Shown here: positions 1 to 5,164 of the stretch, one piece after another
Layout of the letters: every line of letters starts with the position of its first letter
How positions within the stretch are numbered: the stretch's first letter is position 1
Assembly (NCBI GenBank): GCA_016935295.1
Contig: JAFGRF010000122.1
Location: forward strand, 1 to 6,669
Length of the DNA: 6,669 nt
DNA from: Caldifarciminota bacterium
GTDB lineage: Bacteria > Hydrothermota > Tepidihabitantia > Tepidihabitantales > Tepidihabitantaceae
Direction of reading: 5' to 3'
Notes under the pieces: generated by a model
Told to the model about the DNA's origin: nothing
Seen by the model: the letters and a program-made list of their open reading frames with translations, nothing else
The model's database searches: none
Made by a program: the position numbers and the translations under genes

Positions 1-34
1 ACCAGCATAACGTCATTCAGCCCGATACCGTCAA

Positions 35-78
35 TATGACATTTTCGCTGCGGCATTACCCTATGACATTATCGCTGC
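35..78. repeat. Two-copy 17-bp direct repeat upstream of the peptidase gene
   Basis: The words TATGACATTTTCGCTGC (35-51) and TATGACATTATCGCTGC (62-78) match at 16 of 17 bases and begin 27 bp apart. The first copy overlaps a short inverted repeat, GTCA-ATA-TGAC (30-40). The region is visibly more AT-rich than the coding DNA that follows. It could be a pair of regulator binding sites for the promoter downstream, or the end of an insertion sequence whose body lies left of the window, since transposase-binding repeats often occur in tandem at element ends. Neither reading can be settled here. Confidence 0.6.
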
Positions 79-103
79 TGCTTCACAGTTCGGCGCGCCT
101 CAT

Positions 104-131
104 TTGACTCTGTGTTGACTTTCCTTAGAAT
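104..131 (+). promoter_or_regulatory. Sigma70-type promoter of the peptidase-efp-accC-comB block
   Basis: TTGACT at 104-109 serves as the -35 box and TAGAAT at 126-131 as the -10 box, separated by 16 bp. Each box differs from consensus (TTGACA, TATAAT) at one position. Transcription would be expected to start near 137-140, which leaves at most a few bases before the ATG at 140. A second TTGACT (115-120) lies too close to the -10 box to be its partner. Confidence 0.65.
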
Positions 132-139
132 ACGTTTCT

Positions 140-1198
140 ATGTCCAAGCGCATTGAGAGGTTACAGGAGTTGCTGCGCCGCGAGAAACTGGATGGGCTCG
201 TGGTCGTGAACCTGCCGAACATCCGTTACCTGTGCGGCTACACCGGTTCCAACGGGCTGATGCTCGTCACCCGCCACGACGCCTGGTTCTACACCGACTT
301 CCGCTACAAGGAGCAGATCCGGACCGAGGTGAAGGGCTGCCGCAAGCGCGTCCTCACGCGCGACCTCGTCTCCCATCCGCCGCCGGAGTGGCTGCGGCTG
401 TTCAACCGACTCGGAGTCGAGCAGGACCACGTGACCCTCAGCCGGTTCGCCCAGCTACGGAAGCGCTTCCGCAGGGCCCTGCTGGTAAAGGCCAGCGACC
501 TCGTGCGCGAACTCCGCCGGACCAAGGAACCGGTTGAGGTTGAGATGATTGCCGCAGCCCAGCGCGTAACCGACCGCGTATTCGCAGACGTGCTGAAGAT
601 GGTGAAGCCGGGCGTGCGCGAGCGCGACCTGGCTCTCGAGATCGAATTCCAGTTCCGCAAGTGCGGCGAGGTGGCGTTCGATTCCATCGTCGCCTCCGGC
701 CCGAACTCGGCCAAGCCCCACGCAGGGTTCAGCGACCGGAAACTGAGGAAGGGCGACGCGCTCACTTTTGACATCGGCTGCCGGGTCCGCGGGTACTGCT
801 CGGACATGACGCGAACGGTATTCGTCGGCAAGGCTCCGGCCAGGCTGCGTCGGGTGTACGAGGTTGTCCACGAGGCCCAGCGCCGCGCCCTCGACACCAT
901 CAAACCGGGCACTCCGGTCAAGGCCGCCGATGCCGCGGCACGCGACTACATCACCAAGCAGGGCTTCGGCAAGCAGTTCGGCCACAGCCTGGGCCACGGC
1001 GTAGGCATCGAGGTCCACGAGTTGCCGGCGCTGGCCGCCACCGGCAAGGAGACGCTGGCACCGGGAGATGTGGTCACGGTCGAACCCGGCGTATACCTGC
1101 CGGGTACCGGTGGCGTACGCATCGAAGACATGGTGCTGGTCACGAAAACGGGATACCGCAACTTCACCCGGAGCGGCAAAACCGTGCTGGAGCTCTAG
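140..1198 (+). CDS. M24 family Xaa-Pro aminopeptidase (PepP/YqhT-like)
   Basis: A 352-residue metallopeptidase expected to remove the N-terminal residue from peptides with proline in position two (or to split Xaa-Pro dipeptides) in the cytoplasm. Residues 1-130 form a creatinase-type N-terminal domain (NIRYLCGYTGSNG at 27-39). Residues 131-352 form the pita-bread domain. All five expected dinuclear metal ligands are visible: D211 (FDIG), D222 (SDMTRT), H286 (GHGVG), E315 (VEPGVY) and E329 (RIED). H194 (KPHAG) and H293 (EVHE) match the other conserved histidines. Length and domain order fit B. subtilis YqhT, which also sits beside efp. The ATG at 140 gives the normal family N-terminus but has no Shine-Dalgarno sequence and lies about 8 bases after the -10 box, so translation is probably leaderless. 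Aminopeptidase versus prolidase specificity cannot be decided from motifs alone. Confidence 0.95.
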   Translation: MSKRIERLQELLRREKLDGLVVVNLPNIRYLCGYTGSNGLMLVTRHDAWFYTDFRYKEQIRTEVKGCRKRVLTRDLVSHPPPEWLRLFNRLGVEQDHVTLSRFAQLRKRFRRALLVKASDLVRELRRTKEPVEVEMIAAAQRVTDRVFADVLKMVKPGVRERDLALEIEFQFRKCGEVAFDSIVASGPNSAKPHAGFSDRKLRKGDALTFDIGCRVRGYCSDMTRTVFVGKAPARLRRVYEVVHEAQRRALDTIKPGTPVKAADAAARDYITKQGFGKQFGHSLGHGVGIEVHELPALAATGKETLAPGDVVTVEPGVYLPGTGGVRIEDMVLVTKTGYRNFTRSGKTVLEL

Positions 1199-1353
1199 CC
1201 CGGGTCGGAGCCCGGCCGGTAATGACGAAGCGCCAATGACCGTTCAGACCCCGATGCCCGAACAGCAGAACCCGGGATTCGGCGCGGCCGTAGTCATTTT
1301 CCCTCTTTCGCCATTGACCGGGAACTGGCTATCGAGTGTTGACCATCCTTCAC

Positions 1354-1358
1354 GGAGG
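1354..1358 (+). promoter_or_regulatory. Ribosome binding site of efp
   Basis: GGAGG lies 5 bases before the TTG at 1364. It decides the start: no ATG or GTG is available at the position where EF-P proteins begin, and the reading frame from TTG gives the usual N-terminus (ITPNEFKSG). Confidence 0.75.
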
Positions 1359-1363
1359 CAGTA

Positions 1364-1921
1364 TTGATTACCCCCAACGAATTCAAGTCCGGAGTGCTCA
1401 TCAAGTACAAGGACGGCATCTACCAGGTCATTTCCTATTCGCGCAGCCGCACCGCGCAGCGGCGTGCCCGAGTGCTGGCCAAACTCCGCAACATCGCGAC
1501 CGGCGTCCAGATAGAAGAGAGCTTCGAATCCGAGGCCAAGTTCGAAGAGGTCGATATGGAGCGGAAGAAGGCGCAGTTCCTGTACCATGACCACGTCGGG
1601 TTTCATTTCATGGACACGTCCAGCTACGAGCAGTTCGCCCTGACCGAGGAGCAACTCGGCGACAGCGCGCTCTACCTGAGCGACGGCCTTGAGATCGATG
1701 TCTCCTATGTCGAGGGCCGGCCGGTCAGCGTGGAGGCGCCGATGTTTGTCGTGCTCGAGGTCGCCGAGACCGAGCCGAACTTCCGCGGCGACACGGCGAC
1801 CGGCGGCGGCAAGCCGGCCAAGCTCAAGACAGGCCTCACTGTAAGCGTGCCATTCTTCGTGAAGACCGGGGACAAGGTCAAAGTCGACACGCGCACAAAC
1901 ACCTACGTCGAACGCGCCTAG
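1364..1921 (+). CDS. efp: Elongation factor P with an atypical tip loop
   Basis: EF-P binds between the ribosomal P and E sites and helps peptide-bond formation at consecutive prolines. The 185-residue length is normal for the family. Domain I (KOW-like, about 1-63) is followed by two OB-fold domains. The C-terminal signature is clear: RGDTATGGGKPAKLKTG (141-157), VPFFVKTGDKVKVDTRT (162-178) and a YVERA end. The odd part is the domain I tip. E. coli has KPGKGQAF with the modified Lys34; an ungapped alignment puts R29-T30-A31-Q32-R33-R34-A35-R36 there, so Lys34 becomes Gln32 and both flanking glycines are lost. The loop is very basic and slightly recalls the SPTARGA loop of the EfpL/YeiP paralogue, while the C-terminal part looks like ordinary EF-P. 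The start is TTG with a strong ribosome binding site. It lies 165 bp after the peptidase gene with no strong terminator between, so co-transcription is plausible. No EF-P modification enzyme is seen in the window. Confidence 0.95.
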   Translation: MITPNEFKSGVLIKYKDGIYQVISYSRSRTAQRRARVLAKLRNIATGVQIEESFESEAKFEEVDMERKKAQFLYHDHVGFHFMDTSSYEQFALTEEQLGDSALYLSDGLEIDVSYVEGRPVSVEAPMFVVLEVAETEPNFRGDTATGGGKPAKLKTGLTVSVPFFVKTGDKVKVDTRTNTYVERA

Positions 1922-1934
1922 CGGCAGACCAAAT

Positions 1935-2018
1935 GACCAGCGACCAGTTCCCAGTGACCAGTTGCCGGGCTGCCGGACGTCGAGTCACTGCCAACTGCAA
2001 GCAGCAAACTGGTAACTG
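1935..2018. repeat. GACCAG/CCAGT repeat cluster with inverted repeats, efp-accC gap
   Basis: The gap between efp and accC is built from repeated short words. GACCAG occurs at 1935-1940, 1942-1947 and 1956-1961. CCAGTGACCAGTTGC (1951-1965) can pair with GCAAACTGGTAACTG (2004-2018) with one mismatch and one shifted base. CAGTGAC (1952-1958) can instead pair perfectly with GTCACTG (1984-1990). The right arm ends 4 bases before the accC GTG, which has no Shine-Dalgarno sequence. The reverse-complement word GGGAACTGG also appears before efp (1320-1328), matching CCAGTTCCC at 1944-1952. It may be a dispersed intergenic repeat, an RNA structure affecting accC translation, or both. Confidence 0.5.
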
Positions 2019-2022
2019 ATCC

Positions 2023-3375
2023 GTGTCTCTTCCCTTCAAGAAGGTCCTCATCGCCAACCGCGGGGAGGTGGCGCTACGCATCATCCGCGCCTGCCGGGAG
2101 CTGGGCGTGCCGTCGGCCCTGGTCTACTCCGAAGCCGACCGCGACTCGCTGCCCGTGCTCGTTGCCGACGAGGCAGTCTGCATCGGCCCGTCGCCGGCCC
2201 CGGACAGCTACCTGAATGTCTCACGCATCCTGTCGGCATCAGAGATCACCGCGGCCGACGCGCTCCATCCCGGCTACGGCTTTCTCTCCGAATCGCCGGA
2301 GTTCATCGAGGCGGCCGAGTCCTGTAAAGTGAAGTTCATCGGTCCTACCGCCGAGACCATGAGGCTGGCCCGGGACAAGATCCGCATGCGACAACTGGCG
2401 CGCGGGGCCGGCCTGGAGGTCGTGCCCGGCTCCGAAGGCGAGGTCGCGACTGCGGCCGATGCCGCGAAGCTGGCCGGCGAACTCGGCTACCCGGTCCTGG
2501 TCAAGGCTGCAGCAGGCCGCGCGGGCACGGGCATGCGGCTGGTGAAGCGGGACAAGGACATAGAGACCGGGTTCCGCATGTGCCAGGCCGAAGCCAAGGC
2601 AGCTCTCGGCGACGGCCGGGTCTATATCGAGAAGCACCTCGCCAACGCCCGTCACATCGAAATCCAGCTGCTTGCCGACCGCAAGGGCAACGTCGCGTTC
2701 CTGCCCGAGCGCGACTGCTCGGTCCAGTTCCGTTACCGGAAACTGCTTGAGGAAAGCCCGTCGCCGGCGGTCAGCGCCGATCTCCGGCGAACGCTCGGCA
2801 ACCGGGCGCTGGCAATCGGCCGGGCCGTGAACCTGACCAATTGCGGCACGGTCGAGTTCCTGATGGACGAAAAGGAGAACTGCTTCTTCCTTGAGATCAA
2901 CTGCCGGCTGCCGATCGAGCACGCGGTCACGGAGGCGGTAACGGGCATTGACATCGTACAGCACCAACTTCTATCGGCTGCCGGCGAGGAACTGACCCTG
3001 CCGACCGAGCCGCCCGCGCCTCGGGGCCACGCAGTCGAGTGCCGCATCAATGCTGAGGACCCGGATGCCGGATTTGAACCGAGTTCCGGCCTCGTGACCG
3101 AAGTGCGGATGCCGGGCGGGCCCGGTATCAGGGTAGACTCCTACCTCACGCCCGGCTACGAAATACCGACGCTCTATGAAGCGCTGGTGGCCAAGGTCAC
3201 CGCTTGGGCGCCGGACCGGCCTCAGGCAATCGCACGGATGGCCCGGGCTCTGAGCGAGACTGCCATCACCGGGGTGACCACGACCGCCCGGCTTCACCGC
3301 CGGCTGATGGAAAGCGGACGGTTCCGGCGCGGCAAACTCGGTGTGGGGATGCTCGACGAGGAACTGGCAGCGTGA
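2023..3375 (+). CDS. accC: Biotin carboxylase (acetyl-CoA carboxylase AccC-like subunit)
   Basis: A 450-residue ATP-grasp enzyme that carboxylates biotin on a carrier protein, the first half-reaction of acetyl-CoA carboxylase (or a related acyl-CoA or pyruvate carboxylase). The N-terminal domain begins with KKVLIANRGEVALRIIRA (6-23); the ATP-grasp domain and C-terminal lid follow, at the usual AccC length. Using E. coli numbering in brackets, K119 [116], K161 [159], H211 [209], K240 [238], E278 [276], E291 [288], R295 [292], E299 [296] and R341 [338] are kept. Several normally strict positions differ: the glycine loop is AAAGRAGTGMR (162-172), where most enzymes have a GGGG run; QRRHQK becomes QFRYRK (235-240); and P297 replaces Gln294, next to the bicarbonate/biotin site. 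GTG at 2023 gives the standard N-terminus but lacks a clear ribosome binding site. The biotin carrier gene accB, usually between efp and accC, is missing, and no biotinyl domain is fused. The substrate acyl-CoA is therefore unknown. Confidence 0.88.
   Translation: MSLPFKKVLIANRGEVALRIIRACRELGVPSALVYSEADRDSLPVLVADEAVCIGPSPAPDSYLNVSRILSASEITAADALHPGYGFLSESPEFIEAAESCKVKFIGPTAETMRLARDKIRMRQLARGAGLEVVPGSEGEVATAADAAKLAGELGYPVLVKAAAGRAGTGMRLVKRDKDIETGFRMCQAEAKAALGDGRVYIEKHLANARHIEIQLLADRKGNVAFLPERDCSVQFRYRKLLEESPSPAVSADLRRTLGNRALAIGRAVNLTNCGTVEFLMDEKENCFFLEINCRLPIEHAVTEAVTGIDIVQHQLLSAAGEELTLPTEPPAPRGHAVECRINAEDPDAGFEPSSGLVTEVRMPGGPGIRVDSYLTPGYEIPTLYEALVAKVTAWAPDRPQAIARMARALSETAITGVTTTARLHRRLMESGRFRRGKLGVGMLDEELAA
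3358..3362 (+). promoter_or_regulatory. Ribosome binding site of the ComB-family gene
   Basis: GAGGA inside the 3' end of accC lies 9 bases before the GTG at 3372. It supports this start over any earlier one in the same frame, which would lie deep inside accC. Confidence 0.5.
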
Positions 3376-4085
3376 GAATCAGCGTTGCACCCGTCCCCCG
3401 CCAGTTCGCCGGCACCGAGCCCGGTGCGGCAGTCGTGATGATTGATGTGTTTCGCGCCTCGACCACGATTGTCGCAGCGCTGGCCGCTGGCGCCCGGTTC
3501 GTGCTGCCCGTCGCGGATGTCGAGCAGGCGGTCAAACTGGCCGAGCCCTACGCTGAGAACGAAGTCCTGCTCGGCGGCGAGCGCGAGTGTCAGCGCATCG
3601 ACGGCTTCCAGCTCGGCAACTCCCCGCGGGAATACACGCGGGAAATCGTGGCCGGCAAGATCGTCATACTGACCACGACCAACGGGACTCAGGCGCTCGC
3701 CGCTGCCAAAGACGCCGACACCGTTCTCATCGGCAGCTTCGTCAACTTCGGCGCTGTCGCCGACGCGGTCGCCGGCAGCAAAGCCGTCACCATCCTGTGC
3801 GCGGGCAACAACGGCAGGCTTAGCCTTGAGGACTTCGCCTGTGCCGGCGGATTGGTGGACCAGCTGGCCAAAGGCCAGTTGCAGCTCGACGACGCTGCTC
3901 TGGCTGCCCGGGCGGCATACCGAAGTCTCAGAACCGGCTTGGCCCGGGTCCTCACTTCGACCGAACACGCCCTGCTCCTCGCCGACCTCGGGTTCGGCGC
4001 GGACCTCGACTTCGCCCTCAGAGTCGACTCCCTGCCAGTCGTGCCTGTTCTCAGCGAAGGAAGAATCGCTGCACTGCCATCTTGA
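3372..4085 (+). CDS. comB: ComB-family 2-phosphosulfolactate phosphatase
   Basis: Founding members are Mg-dependent phosphatases that convert 2-phosphosulfolactate to sulfolactate, in methanogen coenzyme M synthesis and bacterial sulfolactate metabolism. The 237-residue product matches the family length of roughly 230-240. Motifs in order: IDVFRAST (24-31), LGGER (67-71), GFQLGNSP (78-85), ILTTTNGT (99-106), CAGNNGRLSLEDFACAG (143-159) and a C-terminal LGFGADLDFALRVDSLPVVP (206-225). The GTG start overlaps the accC stop (GTGA), the classic sign of translational coupling; the reading frame stays open further upstream but only as a shadow of accC. No ComA, ComC or other sulfolactate gene is visible, so the true substrate in this organism is uncertain. 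ComB-family proteins occur in many bacteria that do not make coenzyme M. Family assignment is firm; the physiological role is inference. Confidence 0.9.
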   Translation: MRISVAPVPRQFAGTEPGAAVVMIDVFRASTTIVAALAAGARFVLPVADVEQAVKLAEPYAENEVLLGGERECQRIDGFQLGNSPREYTREIVAGKIVILTTTNGTQALAAAKDADTVLIGSFVNFGAVADAVAGSKAVTILCAGNNGRLSLEDFACAGGLVDQLAKGQLQLDDAALAARAAYRSLRTGLARVLTSTEHALLLADLGFGADLDFALRVDSLPVVPVLSEGRIAALPS

Positions 4086-4109
4086 CTTGCCGCCAGTGCA
4101 TCCTAGCAT
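4082..4109 (+). promoter_or_regulatory. Sigma70-type promoter of the GNAT-like operon
   Basis: TTGACT (4082-4087) overlaps the comB stop codon and is followed after 16 bp by TAGCAT (4104-4109). The -35 sequence and spacing are identical to those of the promoter at 104-131, and the -10 boxes differ by one base. Expected transcription start is about 4116, giving a leader of about 140 bases before the TTG at 4256. Confidence 0.45.
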
Positions 4110-4120
4110 TATCTCTTGGC

Positions 4121-4255
4121 ATGGAATGGTCAGTTCGTCACTGCCCGAAGACCGTACGGTGCGGGCACGGCCTCCGCAGCCGCGCCGCAGCACACAGCAC
4201 CCTTGGATTCAGCCGGCTGTCAGTTGAGCACTTGCCTCATGCACAGGAGAGGTAG
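4121..4255 (+). CDS. Possible 44-residue leader ORF abutting the GNAT-like gene
   Basis: An ATG at 4121 opens a 45-codon frame ending in TAG at 4253-4255, directly followed in the same frame by the TTG start at 4256. The predicted transcription start (about 4116) would place this ATG almost at the RNA 5' end, like the arrangement at the first gene. It has no Shine-Dalgarno sequence. The peptide is Arg/His-rich (begins MEWSVRHCPK, ends HLPHAQER) and matches no family I recognise. It also contains the downstream gene's ribosome binding site near its end, so its translation could control that gene. It may equally be a chance frame in GC-rich DNA. Confidence 0.25.
   Translation: MEWSVRHCPKTVRCGHGLRSRAAAHSTLGFSRLSVEHLPHAQER
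4143..4166. repeat. Hairpin/palindrome in the leader of the GNAT-like operon
   Basis: GCCCG (4143-4147) can pair with CGGGC (4162-4166) around the perfect 10-bp palindrome ACCGTACGGT (4151-4160). There is no following T-run, so it does not look like an intrinsic terminator. It could be a regulator binding site or a structured leader element. Confidence 0.35.
4245..4252 (+). promoter_or_regulatory. Ribosome binding site of the GNAT-like gene
   Basis: AGGAGAGG lies 3-6 bases before the TTG at 4256 (AGGAG core ends 6 bases upstream). This strong site is the main reason for accepting TTG as the start; an in-frame TAG directly before it excludes a longer product. Confidence 0.7.
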
Positions 4256-5164
4256 TTGCCGGCGTTGCTGACCCGCATTCTGCGACGGACTGACGCCGGC
4301 CCGACTCTGGACCTGATTCCCTTCGGCCCGGACTATGACCTGTCGGGAGACCGAGTGACCATCAACTCCGGACCGCTGGCCGGTTCCATCCTGCGCATCG
4401 AGCGCAGCGTGTCGGATACCAAGGCCGACTTCGCGTTCTTCGAGATGTTCGACACCGCCGCGCCCATGTCTACACCGCGGCCGCCGGCAGTCGAGCATCC
4501 GGTAGCCCACTGCCACTTTGACCGCAACCCTGACACCGGCACCGAGACTCTGTGGAGCATCTTTGTCCGGTTCGACTACCGGCATCGGGGCCTGTCCACG
4601 CTGCTGACCCGCTTCACATTCCGCGAGCTGCTGGCTGCCGGCAGGCGCCACTGGTTTGAAATCCGCAAGCTGATGCGGGTAGACACCGAGGGACGGAGTC
4701 AAACCCAGGCCCCAGGAAGCCCGAAACCAGAGAACCCGCAACTGCCCCGCGTCTCGCTCCACAATGTCGGTCTCGGTGTCGTCGCCCTGCGGCTCGGGTT
4801 CAGACCGAAGCCGGACCTCGAGCGCCTGCTTGCGTCGGGCAACGTCAGGGCAGTGCAGGCAATCCCGACTGACCCGCCGCATCCGCCCGGCCTGCTCCTA
4901 CGACTCGAGAGCCTGCCCGGCCTCCTGGTTGCCGCACTGGTCGACACCGAAACCGGAAGGCCGCTGACCGATACCGGTGAGTACGAGCGGTTCGTCAGCC
5001 CGAAGCAACTGCTCAGGCAGGCGCTCGCCGGCCAGGCAGTCATCGGCAACATCGACTACATCCTGTCGCGCACGGCTGTCGAGTCGTTCGCCGCGCGGTT
5101 GGCAGACGACCACTCCGAACTCCGGCGCTTCACCGCCGCGCTGCGCCGCGGAACCCAGCGCTGA
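4256..5164 (+). CDS. GNAT-like N-acetyltransferase fold protein
   Basis: A 302-residue cytoplasmic protein with no signal peptide or membrane segment. Residues 99-124 resemble GNAT motif A: a beta strand (LWSIFVRFDY) followed by R109-H-R-G112-L-S114, fitting the acetyl-CoA pyrophosphate loop pattern (Q/R)xxGx(G/A) loosely with Ser last, then a helix. Residues 167-183 (SLHNVGLGVVALRLGFR) resemble motif B, where an Asn is followed by a helix and LGF. Between them is a Gly/Pro/Gln-rich stretch (143-164) with codon choice unlike the rest of the gene. The C-terminal 110 residues (195-302) are unassigned and may be a separate domain. The stop overlaps the next ATG (TGATG), so the next gene is probably translationally coupled. 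Substrate is unknown, and activity is uncertain because motif A is imperfect. That it is a real gene is much surer than its function. Confidence 0.65.
   Translation: MPALLTRILRRTDAGPTLDLIPFGPDYDLSGDRVTINSGPLAGSILRIERSVSDTKADFAFFEMFDTAAPMSTPRPPAVEHPVAHCHFDRNPDTGTETLWSIFVRFDYRHRGLSTLLTRFTFRELLAAGRRHWFEIRKLMRVDTEGRSQTQAPGSPKPENPQLPRVSLHNVGLGVVALRLGFRPKPDLERLLASGNVRAVQAIPTDPPHPPGLLLRLESLPGLLVAALVDTETGRPLTDTGEYERFVSPKQLLRQALAGQAVIGNIDYILSRTAVESFAARLADDHSELRRFTAALRRGTQR
4682..4750 (+). repeat. Low-complexity insert within the GNAT-like gene
   Basis: Codons 143-165 encode a Pro/Gln/Gly-rich linker between the presumed motif A and motif B. The DNA is rich in CCAG/CCCA/AAACC words and uses CAA, CCA, AAA and GGA codons that are rare in the neighbouring genes. 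It keeps the frame. It reads like intergenic-type repeat DNA that entered the gene at a surface loop, but this is inference from composition only. Confidence 0.35.

Noticed and set aside
1200..1215. Hairpin CCGGGT-CGGA-GCCCGG just after the peptidase stop, as a terminator
   Set aside because: The stem is only six pairs including a G-U pair and no T-run follows, so an intrinsic terminator is not supported.
1314..1342. TTGACC with a poor -10 (TGTTGA) before efp as a separate promoter
   Set aside because: The -10 box is far from consensus and the start point would fall too close to the ribosome binding site.
2239..2967. Minus-strand open frame (242 codons) inside accC
   Set aside because: Wholly inside a confident biotin carboxylase gene; an antisense shadow.
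3204..3371. Longer N-terminus for the ComB-family gene from an upstream in-frame start
   Set aside because: The extra residues would be a frame-shifted reading of accC, are not family-like, and the GTG at 3372 gives the normal N-terminus with a ribosome binding site.
3294..4193. Long minus-strand open frame (299 codons) opposite comB
   Set aside because: It lies opposite a clear ComB-family gene; GC-rich codon bias keeps the antisense frame open, and its translation shows no recognisable motif.
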